A DNA stretch of 64,000 nt from assembly GCA_013822345.1 (NCBI GenBank), contig PNKH01000010.1, positions 38,317 through 102,316 of the forward strand, given 5' to 3'. Numbering within the stretch: the first letter of the stretch is position 1; each line of letters starts with the position of its first letter. The notes under the pieces are model-generated. The model worked only from the letters and a program-made list of their open reading frames with translations. It did not search any database and was not told the origin of the DNA. The translations under genes and the position numbers were made by a program. The DNA comes from Isosphaera sp. GTDB lineage: Bacteria > Planctomycetota > Planctomycetia > Gemmatales > Gemmataceae. Below are positions 16,396 through 24,895 of the stretch, piece by piece.

Positions 16396-17514
16396 CCCTC
16401 GGCCGCCCATCACGGCGGTCATAATCGACCGCACCCGCTCCTTGTCCACCATGATGTGCCCGTAGTGCCGCTCGATCATCGACACCGAGGTGCCGATGAG
16501 GTCCGCCAGCACCTTGATCGACCCGCCGTTCAAGAGCCAGTCCGTCGCGTAGGTGTGCCGGAACCCGTAGGCCGACGGCGGGGGCGCGATGCCGAGCCGC
16601 TTGGCGTACCAGCGGAGGTTGACCGACACGTTCACCGACGCCCACGGGCTGCCCCGGTTGGTCCGGAAGATCGGCCCGGTCGGGTGCTTCTCGATCCGGG
16701 ACTCGACGACCTGGGCGACATCCTCGGGGAGGAAGATGACGCGGTCCTTGGCGGTGCGGCGGCAGTTCTTCCAGACGAAATCGCCCGGCCCCGGGTGGCC
16801 CGGGTAGATCACGCAGCGGTCGGCCCGGTGGTAGTAGCGGGCCTCTACGTGGAACGCCTCCGACGGGCGGCAGCCGGTGGCGTAGAGGAAGCGGAGGAGG
16901 TCGGCGAACCCGTGGTTGGATTCGCCCACCCGGCCGATGAGTTTCTCCCAGGTCGCCGGCGGGATGTAAGCCTCCTGCCCCCGACTCCGCTTCCTCCCCC
17001 GAATCACCACGGCCTTCGGGTTCTGGAGGCAGTGGGCGGAGATGAGCTCCTGGCCCTTCGCCCAGTTGAACGCGGCGACCAGCGTCCGGAGGGCCATGTT
17101 CTGGTATGTCGGCCCCCACCGGACCGTCTTCTTCCGCTTCCCCGCCCGCGGCTTCGCCATCTTCGCCAGCCACCCGCTGACGTGGATCGGCTTCAGTTCC
17201 CCGATCACCGTGTCCCCGAACTCCGCGACCGCCGACGTGCAGGTGGCGAGGAGGATCTCGAGCGACCGCGCCTGGCCGTTCCGCTCAAGGTGTTGGCCGT
17301 ACAGGTCGACGACCACCCGCACCGTGTTCCCCTGGTCGGCCGCGTCCGCGTTACACACCTGCATGAGCCGGCGGAATGCGTCGAGCGCGGCGAGGTACGT
17401 CGGCCCCTTCGGGGCGTCGTCCGGCCCCTCGGCCAGCTTGATCTGCCGTCCCTCGAAGTGGGTGAAGTATGCCGCCCGGCTCGCGTAGTACCGCACCGAT
17501 GCCCGCCGTGCCAT
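16354..17514 (-). CDS. Tyrosine recombinase / integrase
   Basis: The protein is 386 aa. It has an N-terminal SAM-like core-binding domain and a C-terminal catalytic domain. Catalytic candidates are R216 (ATGCRPSE), K256, R319 (YGFRHTYAT) and the nucleophile Y351 (MIERHYGH). The first catalytic His of the box-II HxxR is Tyr316 and the second His position is Thr342, a divergence seen in some phage integrases. The gene begins 114 bp from the mnmE stop codon, so the element is inserted at the 3' end of mnmE. Confidence 0.9.
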   Translation of the reverse strand: MARRASVRYYASRAAYFTHFEGRQIKLAEGPDDAPKGPTYLAALDAFRRLMQVCNADAADQGNTVRVVVDLYGQHLERNGQARSLEILLATCTSAVAEFGDTVIGELKPIHVSGWLAKMAKPRAGKRKKTVRWGPTYQNMALRTLVAAFNWAKGQELISAHCLQNPKAVVIRGRKRSRGQEAYIPPATWEKLIGRVGESNHGFADLLRFLYATGCRPSEAFHVEARYYHRADRCVIYPGHPGPGDFVWKNCRRTAKDRVIFLPEDVAQVVESRIEKHPTGPIFRTNRGSPWASVNVSVNLRWYAKRLGIAPPPSAYGFRHTYATDWLLNGGSIKVLADLIGTSVSMIERHYGHIMVDKERVRSIMTAVMGGRGSAVEEPQPAGGRG

Positions 17515-17548
17515 GACCAGCCCCCCCGGACCGTTTTCCGTGCGTCGC

Positions 17549-17646
17549 CCAGGGGCATTCTACTCATTCCGTGCGGATTCCGTGCGGCATCAAGAGATAA
17601 ATCTGTAATTTCCAGCAAAAAATTAGCGCTATTTGCCGATGCAGAA
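17549..17646. other. Probable attachment-site region (element/chromosome junction)
   Basis: The last 18 bp of mnmE on the minus strand (TTCTGCATCGGCAAATAG, 17629-17646) correspond to the segment used as attB by SGI1-type islands in enterobacterial mnmE (trmE). Next to it is an AT-rich stretch (about 17580-17630) and direct TTCCGTGCG repeats at about 17534-17572 that could be integrase arm-type sites. The other end of the element, where a second copy is expected, lies outside the window. Confidence 0.5.
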
Positions 17647-19002
17647 CCGCGAGAAGACGCGGTCCAACAGGTCGTCGGTGTACACCGCCCCGGTCACCTC
17701 CCCGAGCCGGTCCAGCGCCGCCCGCAGGGCCGCCGCCGCCAGCTCCGGCGGGTCGGCGGCCGACGCGTGGTCCCGGGCCACCCGCAGGTCGGCGGCGCAC
17801 CCCGCGAGGTGGCCCCGGCACCGGCTCTGGCTCGGGGCCAGCGCCGGCCGGGCCAGTGACAGCACGGTGTCACGCAGCGCCGCGGCCACGGCCGTCGTCC
17901 CACCGGGGGCGAGGACGGAACAGGGGACCGCCTCCGGCCGCTCACGCTCCCGGCTCGCCCGGTCACTCTTCGTCCGCACCCGCAGCACCTCCGCCGCGGT
18001 CGCCGCCAGCCGGGCCGCGTCGTCGTCCGCGAACGCCCCGTCCTCGTCGCACCACAGGACCACGTCGGCGGCCTGCGCCGCCCCCCGGCCGAGCCGCTGG
18101 GCCTGGTCCGCGACCGCGTCGGCCGCCGCCTCCCACCCGGCGGTGTCGACCAACTCCACCGCCACCCCGCCGAGGTCGAGCCGCTTCACGAGGTAGTCCC
18201 GCGTCGTCCCAGGGACCGGGCTCACCAGTGCGTCGCCGCCGGCCAGGGCGTTGAACAGGCTGCTCTTCCCGGCGTTCGGCCGCCCGACCAGCGCGACCCG
18301 CACCGGCCGCCCCGACACCCCGCGGTCGTCCAACCGGCGCAGCAGCGCGTCGAGTTGTCCGAGCGCCGCGTCGAGCCGCCCGAGGGTTTCGTCCCGGCCG
18401 ACGAACTCGAGGTCCTCGTCCGCGAAGTCGAGGGCGGCCTCGAGGTCGGCGAGGAGGTTCAGCAGGTCGTCGCGGAGGGCTTCGAGCGGCCGCGACACCC
18501 CGCCGGCGAGTTGGTCGAGGGCGGCGCGGAGGTCGGCGTCGGTCCCCGCCGCCACGACCGCCTGCACCGCCTCCGCCCGCGGCAAGTCCGTCTTCCCGGC
18601 GAGGAACGCCCGCAGGGTGAACTCCCCCGGCAGGGCCGGCCGTGCCCCCGCCGCCACCAGGTCGGCGACCAACCGTTCGACCAGCGGCGGTGAGCCGATC
18701 GTGTGGAGTTCGGCCAGGTCCTGCCCGGTGTACGACCGCGGCCCGGGGAAGAAGTAGAGCGTCGCGGGGAGCGGCGCGGGGACGCCGGAGAGGCGCAGGG
18801 AACCGGGGACGAAGCGGCCGCGGCGCGGGGGTGGCGCGCTCCGCTCCGAAGACTCCGCGTCGCGGCTAAACGTAGTGTTGACGAGGTCCAGGGCGCCCGG
18901 GCCGCCGACACGGACGACCGCCCGCGCCCCGGGGCCGGGGGCCGACGACACCGCCACGATCGTGTCCCCGGGGTGCGGGCCGGCGGTCTTCCCGAACGAC
19001 AT
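17629..19002 (-). CDS. mnmE: tRNA modification GTPase MnmE
   Basis: The protein is 457 aa, full length. With MnmG it modifies wobble uridine of tRNAs (cmnm5U). The N-terminal folate-binding domain contains GEFTLRAFLAGKTDL near 126-140. The GTPase domain has G1 GRPNAGKSS (240-248), G3 DTAG (286-289) and TKSD (344-347). The C-terminal FSRFCIGK with its catalytic Cys is intact, so insertion of the element recreated the gene end. The start MSFGKTAG has no strong RBS. Confidence 0.95.
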   Translation of the reverse strand: MSFGKTAGPHPGDTIVAVSSAPGPGARAVVRVGGPGALDLVNTTFSRDAESSERSAPPPRRGRFVPGSLRLSGVPAPLPATLYFFPGPRSYTGQDLAELHTIGSPPLVERLVADLVAAGARPALPGEFTLRAFLAGKTDLPRAEAVQAVVAAGTDADLRAALDQLAGGVSRPLEALRDDLLNLLADLEAALDFADEDLEFVGRDETLGRLDAALGQLDALLRRLDDRGVSGRPVRVALVGRPNAGKSSLFNALAGGDALVSPVPGTTRDYLVKRLDLGGVAVELVDTAGWEAAADAVADQAQRLGRGAAQAADVVLWCDEDGAFADDDAARLAATAAEVLRVRTKSDRASRERERPEAVPCSVLAPGGTTAVAAALRDTVLSLARPALAPSQSRCRGHLAGCAADLRVARDHASAADPPELAAAALRAALDRLGEVTGAVYTDDLLDRVFSRFCIGK

Positions 19003-19004
19003 GG

Positions 19005-19418
19005 TCAGGCCGGCTGGAGTTCCGCCTGCTTCTCGCGGAGGATGTTGGAGAGCAGAAGGAAGTTCAGTTCCTGATTCTTTCGAGCCTGCCGCGGAGCCGC
19101 CCGCTTCAGCCGCTCGACCACCGCGGGCGTTCGGACCCTCCCGGCGGGAGCCCGGAGGGTCATGATCTTCCCGCTGTAGCGCCCCCGCCTGAGGAGGATG
19201 TCTGACCCCTCGTCGAGAGGCGTTTCGGCGTCCCCGGCCTCCTCGCGGTCCGGGTAGACGAACCGGAAGACGACGTAACCGCCCTCCGGCTCCGAAACGC
19301 CGACCTCGCGCGGGATGTCGTAGACGGACGGGGAGATGAAGTCCGTCGGGTCGCCCTGGACGGGCATCACGTCGGAGGCGTGGAGGAAGTCCTGGGTCAG
19401 AAGGATCCCCTTGCTCAC
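19005..19418 (-). CDS. Hypothetical protein
   Basis: The protein is 137 aa from a GTG at 19418, with GGAGGG just upstream. It overlaps the end of the previous gene on the same strand by 4 nt, so the pair is coupled. It reads ILLTQDFLHASDVMPVQG, YVVFRFVYPDREEAG and a basic C-terminal part ending with a helix (NQELNFLLLSNILREKQAE). No family recognised. It lies 2 nt upstream of mnmE. Confidence 0.55.
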   Translation of the reverse strand: MSKGILLTQDFLHASDVMPVQGDPTDFISPSVYDIPREVGVSEPEGGYVVFRFVYPDREEAGDAETPLDEGSDILLRRGRYSGKIMTLRAPAGRVRTPAVVERLKRAAPRQARKNQELNFLLLSNILREKQAELQPA

Positions 19419-20191
19419 GGGTCGCCCTCCTCCAACATCCGCCCGATCAGCGCCGCGTACCGCTCCACGACGTGCTCCTCGGCGGGCAAGATGAAGCCGG
19501 CCGTCCTGCTGTCCAACATCAACACGCCCCACTTCCGGCCGAACACCCGGACGACGGTGCCACTCAACACCTTGGATTTTACCTTGAGGTTTTCCGCCTG
19601 GATAGGGCCGACGAACCCTTTGGCGGCGTACGCCTCCTTCCCGGCCGTATCTTCGGACCACTCGGGGAGTTCGACCGTTCGCTTGGTCCCATGAAACCAG
19701 ACCCGGCCCGCCACCCCCTCGCACCGACCCGGCTCGTCGTCATCGACACGCCAGGCCGTGGGCGAGGAGGGGAAGCTTCCCGCACGACGGTAGATCCGCA
19801 ACTCCTTGCCGTCGCCACCGGCCCGGGTTTGGCAGACGAAGAGTGTGACCCGGTGGTTGTGGCGGTCCTCCTCGTCCACCTTGGTGAAGTATTCGGACCG
19901 CAAGCCCTCCAGCACCGCGCCGACGACCCGCTTGACGAACTCCTCCCGCTCCTCCCGCTCCTTCTTCTCCAACCGCCTCTGACGGACGTTCGCCAGGAGA
20001 ACCGCCGCCGCGAAGGCGCTCCCCCAGATCGCGCCGGTAAGCTGATCCCAGACGGCGATGACGCCCGACGCCAGGGCCGCGACCGCCGCGGCGAACTCGA
20101 CCCGCCCCCAGAAACCGGGGCGCTTCCAGAACGGGGCTGGCACCGGGCGACTCCGTAGGCTCGTACTTCTGAACCAGGTTACCAACCGCAC
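19415..20191 (-). CDS. Membrane-anchored GAF-like sensor protein
   Basis: About 258 aa if the GTG at 20191 is the start; no ATG is available and the frame further upstream is antisense to the carboxypeptidase. Two membrane segments (about 28-72) precede a charged linker (RRLEKKEREEREEFVKR). A C-terminal domain with TVVRVFGRKWGVLMLDSRT resembles GAF domains, which bind small ligands. A catalytic output domain is missing. It is divergent from the M32 gene and coupled to the 137-aa gene. Confidence 0.5.
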   Translation of the reverse strand: MRLVTWFRSTSLRSRPVPAPFWKRPGFWGRVEFAAAVAALASGVIAVWDQLTGAIWGSAFAAAVLLANVRQRRLEKKEREEREEFVKRVVGAVLEGLRSEYFTKVDEEDRHNHRVTLFVCQTRAGGDGKELRIYRRAGSFPSSPTAWRVDDDEPGRCEGVAGRVWFHGTKRTVELPEWSEDTAGKEAYAAKGFVGPIQAENLKVKSKVLSGTVVRVFGRKWGVLMLDSRTAGFILPAEEHVVERYAALIGRMLEEGDP

Positions 20192-20203
20192 GGGACGACC
20201 GCC

Positions 20204-21724
20204 ATGACCCCCGCCGACGCCTACGCCGAACTCGTCCGCCGCAGTAAGGAACTCGGCGTCCTGAACTCCTGCGCCGCCACCCTCGCCTGGGACCAGCAGA
20301 CCTACATGCCCCCCGGCGGAGCCGGGCTCCGCGGCGAGCAGATGGCCTTCCTCGCCGCCCTCGCCCACCAGAAGTTCACCGACCCGAAGGTCGGCGAACT
20401 CCTCGCCGCGGTCGAGGGCTCCGACCTGGTCGCCGACTCCGAGTCCGACGCCGCCGCGAACGTCCGCGAACTCCGCCGCGGGTACGACCGCGCCACCAAG
20501 CTCCCCCAGTCGCTCGTCGAGGAGTTGGCCCGCGTCACCACCGCCGCCCAGCAGGCGTGGGAGCGGGCGAAGAAGGCCAACGACTTCCCCTCCTTCCGCC
20601 CGCACCTGGAAAAGGTCGTCGGCCTGAAGCGGCAGGAAGCCGACGCGGTCGGGTTCACCGCCCACCGGTACGAGGCACTGTTGGAGGAGTACGAGCCGGG
20701 CACCACTGTCGCCGAGCTGAAGGAGTTGTTCGCCGGCCTCACCCGCGACCTCGTCCCGCTCGTCCGCCGGATCGCCGACAGTCCGACCAAACCCGACCGC
20801 TCCCTGCTCGAGCGCGAGTACCCGGTCGACCGGCAGAAGGTGTTCGCCGAGGCGGCGGCGGTCGCGGTCGGGTTCGACTTCGCCGCCGGCCGGCTCGACA
20901 CCACCAGCCACCCGTTCTGCTCCGGCATGGGGCCCGGCGACTGCCGCATCACCACCCGGTACAACCCGCGGTTCTTCCCTGAGGCGTTCTTCGGCGTCCT
21001 GCACGAGACCGGCCACGCCCTCTACGAACAGAACCTGCCGGCGGAGCACTTCGGCACCCCGCTCGGGGTCGCCTGCTCGTTCGGCGTCCACGAGTCGCAG
21101 TCCCGGCTGTGGGAGAACCAGGTCGGCCGCGGCCGGCCGTTCTGGGACCACTTCTTCCCGCGGCTGAAGCAGACGTTCCCGGCCGCCCTCGCCGGGGTCG
21201 GCCCGGACGCCTTCCACCTCGCCGTCAACGACGTCCGGCCGTCGCTCATCCGGGTGGAGGCGGACGAGGCGACGTACAACCTGCACATCGCCCTGCGGTT
21301 CGAGCTGGAACTCGCCCTGCTGTCCGGCGACCTGGCGGTCGCGGACCTGCCGGGGGCGTGGAACGAGCGGTTCCAGGCCCTGCTCGGGCTGCCGGTCCCG
21401 GACGACACCCGCGGGTGCCTGCAGGACATCCACTGGAGCTTCGGCGGGATCGGGTACTTCCCGACGTACACCCTCGGGAACCTGTACGCGGCGCAGCTCA
21501 TGGCCGCCGCCCGCCGAGACCTCGGGGCGGAATCGCTCGCCGCCGACTTCCGCCGCGGCGAGTTCGTTCGGCTGAAGGATTGGCTGGTGGCGAACGTCCA
21601 CCGGCACGGGCAGCGGCACCGGGCCGGGGAGCTGTGCCGGCGGGCGACCGGGGCGGCCCTCTCGCCGCAGCCGTTCCTTTCCTACCTGGCGGAAAAGTAC
21701 GCGGGCCTGTACCGGGCGTGCTAA
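20204..21724 (+). CDS. M32 family carboxypeptidase (Taq-type)
   Basis: The protein is 506 aa, normal for the family. This cytoplasmic zinc peptidase removes C-terminal residues. The zinc motif HETGH lies at 267-271 in VLHETGHALYEQNLP, and the family HESQSRLWENQVGR motif follows about 30 residues later. The N-terminus LGVLNSCAATLAWDQQTYMP is also typical. The start has no strong RBS. It is followed after 65 bp by the kinase gene in the same direction. Confidence 0.93.
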   Translation: MTPADAYAELVRRSKELGVLNSCAATLAWDQQTYMPPGGAGLRGEQMAFLAALAHQKFTDPKVGELLAAVEGSDLVADSESDAAANVRELRRGYDRATKLPQSLVEELARVTTAAQQAWERAKKANDFPSFRPHLEKVVGLKRQEADAVGFTAHRYEALLEEYEPGTTVAELKELFAGLTRDLVPLVRRIADSPTKPDRSLLEREYPVDRQKVFAEAAAVAVGFDFAAGRLDTTSHPFCSGMGPGDCRITTRYNPRFFPEAFFGVLHETGHALYEQNLPAEHFGTPLGVACSFGVHESQSRLWENQVGRGRPFWDHFFPRLKQTFPAALAGVGPDAFHLAVNDVRPSLIRVEADEATYNLHIALRFELELALLSGDLAVADLPGAWNERFQALLGLPVPDDTRGCLQDIHWSFGGIGYFPTYTLGNLYAAQLMAAARRDLGAESLAADFRRGEFVRLKDWLVANVHRHGQRHRAGELCRRATGAALSPQPFLSYLAEKYAGLYRAC

Positions 21725-21789
21725 GGTTAGGTCGGCCCGGGCCGCGCCTCCGACGCGGACCCGGCCCGGCGCGAGCCAGGATCGCCCCC

Positions 21790-22770
21790 ATGTCGCCCGC
21801 CCCCCGCCCCGCCGACGCCCCGGGCACGTCCGAGGACGTGACCGGGACCGTGTCCGACCGGAAGGGCGACACCCACACCCACGCGTACCCGAGGCGGGAG
21901 GCGTCGCCCCCGCCGGTCGACACCGCCTGCCCCCCGCCGGAGCCCGGCACCCGGTTCGGCACCTACGTCCTCCGGGACAAGCTCGGGGAGGGGGTGTCGT
22001 GCCTCGTGTTCCGCGGGTGGGACGAGGCCCTCGGCAGCCCGGTCGCCCTGAAGGTCCTGAACTGGGCGAACGTGTACGACCGGGCGGCCGCCCTCAAGCA
22101 ACTGCGGACCGAGGCCGCCGCCCTCGCCCGGGTGAAGCACCCGCGGGTGGTCCGGTTCCTCGACTTCGGGTTCGACCCCCGCTGGCCGTACCTGGTGACC
22201 GAGCTGTTCGACGGCCGGCCGCTCGGCGAGCTGCTCCGGGCCGGCGGGGCGCTGCCGCCGCGGTGGGCCCTGTACCTCGTGTCGCAGATGGCCGACGCGC
22301 TGGGGGCGGTGTGGCAGGCCGGGCTGGTCCACCGGGACGTGAAGCCGGACAACATCCTGGTCGGGGCGGACGGGGTCGGCAAGCTGATCGACTTCGGGCT
22401 GGCGAAGGGGGCCGGGAAGGGGTCGGCGGACGGGTCCGCCCCGGAGCTGGCGGGGACCGCCGCGTACCTCGCCCCGGAGCAGGCGACGGACGCGGCGGCG
22501 GTCGACCACCGGGCCGACATCTACTCGCTCGGGGTGACGCTGTACGAGGCGCTGACCGGGCGGCTGCCGTTCGAGGGGCGGAACCGGGTGCAGGTGATCT
22601 TCGGGCACCTGAACACCCCGCCGGTCCCGCCGGTGCAGTGGGTGCCGGAGGTGCCGGGCCTGGCCAGCGACCTGTGCCTGTGGATGCTGTCGAAGAGCCC
22701 GGCCGACCGGCCGCAGAACCACGCCGAGCTGCGGCAGGCGTTCGACACCGTCATGGGCGCCGCCCGCTGA
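21790..22770 (+). CDS. Serine/threonine protein kinase, short form
   Basis: The protein is 326 aa with a Hanks-type kinase domain from about residue 60. Visible are the glycine loop (LGEGVSCLVFRG), the VALK lysine, the catalytic loop HRDVKPDN at 181-188, DFG and the APE motif with the HRADIYSLGVTLYEALTG block. The first 55 residues are Pro/Thr/His-rich. Unlike most planctomycete kinases it has no membrane segment or sensor domain, so it may be cytoplasmic. A perfect 29-bp inverted repeat follows directly. Confidence 0.93.
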   Translation: MSPAPRPADAPGTSEDVTGTVSDRKGDTHTHAYPRREASPPPVDTACPPPEPGTRFGTYVLRDKLGEGVSCLVFRGWDEALGSPVALKVLNWANVYDRAAALKQLRTEAAALARVKHPRVVRFLDFGFDPRWPYLVTELFDGRPLGELLRAGGALPPRWALYLVSQMADALGAVWQAGLVHRDVKPDNILVGADGVGKLIDFGLAKGAGKGSADGSAPELAGTAAYLAPEQATDAAAVDHRADIYSLGVTLYEALTGRLPFEGRNRVQVIFGHLNTPPVPPVQWVPEVPGLASDLCLWMLSKSPADRPQNHAELRQAFDTVMGAAR

Positions 22771-22771
22771 C

Positions 22772-22841
22772 GCCGTCCGAGCCGGAAGCGTGAGCGACGG
22801 TCCGGCCTACGTCCGTCGCTCACGCTTCCGGCTCGGACGGC
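22772..22841. terminator. Perfect 29-bp inverted repeat between convergent genes (family F4)
   Basis: Arms 22772-22800 and 22813-22841 pair perfectly around a 12-nt loop. It starts 1 nt after the kinase stop and ends 1 nt before the stop of the opposite gene, as expected for a bidirectional terminator. The GGAAGCGTGAGCGACGG core recurs at 31617 and 51336. Confidence 0.7.
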
Positions 22842-22842
22842 C

Positions 22843-23451
22843 TCACGCCACCTGCACCTCCGCCGGCTGCAGCACGAACTCGTCGGTCCCCTCGGGCGGC
22901 GGGGCCAGCTTCAGCTCCTTCACCCGCCACCCGGGGTGGTTAATCGCCCCGGAGAACGGCGGCTCCCCGGTCACGTTCCCGACCACCCGCACGGCCGACG
23001 GGTCGAACCCCTTCGGGACGGTCGCCGCGTCGCCCTCGTTCCCGCCGAGCACCGGCTCGATCACCGCGTGCCGCTGCAGCGCCGCCCGGGCCTTCCGGTG
23101 GATCTCCCGCACCGCCTGGCCGATCTGGGCGTCGCTCGCCCCGCCGATCTCCTCCATCAGGAAGTCGACCAGCCGGGCCTCGGCCTGGAGGAGGACGAGC
23201 ATCCGGAGCGGGGCGCCGCTCGGCTTCGGCGGCTTCGGCGGCTCGACCGGCTTCAGTTCCGCCCCGGCGAGGATGCCGTCGAGCTTGGCCAGGAACCCCG
23301 GGTCCTGTTTCGCCTTGGCGGCGAGCGCCCGGAGCTTCGCCGCCCCGCCGATCGGCCCGGCCTGACCGTTGGCGTACACGAACCCCAGCACGGCCCCGAC
23401 GACGAGGCCGATTCCGAGCCCGATCAGAATCCCGGTGGTCATGGGGTCCAT
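22843..23451 (-). CDS. DUF2760 domain membrane protein
   Basis: The protein is 202 aa from the ATG at 23451 (MDPMTTGIL). An N-terminal membrane helix (GILIGLGIGLVVGAVLGFVY) precedes a long helical linker. The DUF2760-type body contains LVLLQAEARLVDFLMEEIGG, DAQIGQAVREIHRKARAAL and a C-terminal VLQPAEVQV. Function is unknown; family members are small bacterial proteins, some near chaperone genes, which is not the case here. Confidence 0.8.
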   Translation of the reverse strand: MDPMTTGILIGLGIGLVVGAVLGFVYANGQAGPIGGAAKLRALAAKAKQDPGFLAKLDGILAGAELKPVEPPKPPKPSGAPLRMLVLLQAEARLVDFLMEEIGGASDAQIGQAVREIHRKARAALQRHAVIEPVLGGNEGDAATVPKGFDPSAVRVVGNVTGEPPFSGAINHPGWRVKELKLAPPPEGTDEFVLQPAEVQVA

Positions 23452-23586
23452 CGCCGACGCTCCCCCGCTCTCGGTTGGGTGACAGCCGGTGTTATAGGCG
23501 GGTCCTGCCAACCGGGTGCGGTTGCCATAAAATCACCCGATGTGCTGGCTGCGACGGCCGATCCGGGCCGATGAAAGGTGCTGGTG

Positions 23587-24426
23587 ATGCGGAGGGAACT
23601 GCGCGGGCGGGTGGTGCTGGTCACCGGGGCTTCGCGGGGCATCGGCCGGCGGACGGCCGAGCGCCTGGCCGCCCTCGGCGCAAGGCTCGCCCTGACGGCG
23701 CGCTCGGCGGACGACCTGGCGAAGGCGGTCGGCGAGTGCCGGGCGGCGGGGGCGGAGGTCGAGGCGTTCCCGGGCGACCTGACGGACCCGGCGGACCGGG
23801 CAAGGGTCGTGGCCGGGGCGGCGGGGCGGTTCGGGGCGATCGACGTGCTGGTGAACTGTGCCGGGGTGTGCAGCTTCGGGGAGTTCGCCACGTCCACGAC
23901 GGACATCGCCCGGCGGGTGCTGGAGGTGAACTTCTTCGCCCAGGCGGAGATGATCCGGGCAGCCCACCCGCACCTGCTGCGGAGTTCGGAGCTGGCCCGC
24001 GACGGGTGGCGGCCGGCGGTGGTGAACGTGGCGAGCATCTGCGGCCGGTGGGGCATCCCGTCGATGTCCGAGCACTGCGCCAGCAAGCACGCGTTCGTGG
24101 GGCTGACGGAGGCCCTGCGGGGCGAGTTCGAGCGGTACGGGATCGACGTGCTGTTGGTGCTGCCGGGGCTGGTGCGGAGCGACGACCTGAACCGGCACCT
24201 GCTGCGGAACGAGGGGAAGATCCACCTCGACTTCGCGGGGGCGCAGCCGTCGGACGAGGTGGCGGCGGCGGTGGTGCGGAGCCTGGTGCGGAACCGGGCG
24301 GAGGCGGCGGTCGGGTGGACGTCCTGGTGGGTGTGGTTCGGGCGGCGGATGACCCCGCGGGCGGTGCGGTACTTCATGCAGCGGAAGGTGTGGAAGTACG
24401 CGCGGCAGCACCCCGACCCCGGTTAG
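23587..24426 (+). CDS. Short-chain dehydrogenase/reductase with His in place of catalytic Tyr
   Basis: The protein is 279 aa from the ATG at 23587, with GAAAGG upstream. The Rossmann motif TGASRGIG (13-20), NCAG (90-93) and the catalytic Ser150 are present. The usual YxxxK is HCASK: His163 and Lys167, so the proton-donating Tyr is replaced, as checked in the codons. It may be a weak enzyme, use a different mechanism, or act as a binding protein. The C-terminal 40 residues (WTSWWVWFGRRMTPRAV) look membrane-associated. Substrate unknown. Confidence 0.85.
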   Translation: MRRELRGRVVLVTGASRGIGRRTAERLAALGARLALTARSADDLAKAVGECRAAGAEVEAFPGDLTDPADRARVVAGAAGRFGAIDVLVNCAGVCSFGEFATSTTDIARRVLEVNFFAQAEMIRAAHPHLLRSSELARDGWRPAVVNVASICGRWGIPSMSEHCASKHAFVGLTEALRGEFERYGIDVLLVLPGLVRSDDLNRHLLRNEGKIHLDFAGAQPSDEVAAAVVRSLVRNRAEAAVGWTSWWVWFGRRMTPRAVRYFMQRKVWKYARQHPDPG

Positions 24427-24477
24427 CGACGCATCGCAGATGCGTTGCGGCGGAGCCCACCAGGGGTGGTCCGTCGA

Positions 24478-24643
24478 CGCCCGCCAGGGGTTGCGCTCCG
24501 GCCCTACGGGGCCGTCGCTTCACCCCCGGCTACACTCGGTCGCCGCTCCGCGGCTACAGGGTTTTAGCCCCGGTAGGGGCGGCCGACGGTAGCCAGGGGT
24601 GGAGGTCCCGCCCGGAGGGCGGGGCCCGAACCCCTGGCGGGTG
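24478..24643. repeat. Dispersed inverted repeat upstream of the HicB-like gene
   Basis: ACGCCCGCCAGGGGTTGCGC at the left and GAACCCCTGGCGGGTGT at the right form long arms around GC-rich stems such as CTACAGGGTTTTAGCCC. It fills the 230-bp gap between the SDR and the HicB-like gene. Confidence 0.5.
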
Positions 24644-24659
24644 TCCGCGGAGGACGGCG

Positions 24660-24878
24660 ATGGCGAGTGACCACCGGTACGAGGTGCTCCTGTACTGGAG
24701 CAACGCGGACCAGGCGTACCTCGCCGAGGTGCCGGAGCTGCCGGGGTGCGCCGCCGACGGGCCGACCCGCCAGGAGGCGCTGGCCGCCGTCGAGGTGGTG
24801 ATCGCGGAGTGGATCGAGACGGCGAAGGAACTTGGCCGGCCGATCCCGCAGCCCCGCGGTCGGCTGATGTTCGCCTGA
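24660..24878 (+). CDS. HicB-like small protein without a HicA partner
   Basis: The protein is 72 aa. The pattern YEVLLYWSNADQAYLAEVPE, LPGCAADGPTRQEAL, then a helix ending ELGRPIPQP, is that of the HicB partial RNase H fold. The antitoxin HicB normally binds the HicA mRNA interferase, but no HicA-sized ORF with a double-stranded-RNA-binding motif is next to it. The C-terminal DNA-binding extension is absent too, so a solitary HicB-like protein is likely. It starts with AGGACGGCG upstream. Confidence 0.75.
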   Translation: MASDHRYEVLLYWSNADQAYLAEVPELPGCAADGPTRQEALAAVEVVIAEWIETAKELGRPIPQPRGRLMFA

Positions 24879-24895
24879 CCGCCGGCGGTGTCACG

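Noticed and set aside
20192..21619. Long N-terminal extension of the minus-strand GAF-like frame
   Set aside because: It is antisense to the M32 carboxypeptidase and rich in Arg/Gly/Val; only the part from about 20191 downwards looks like a real protein.
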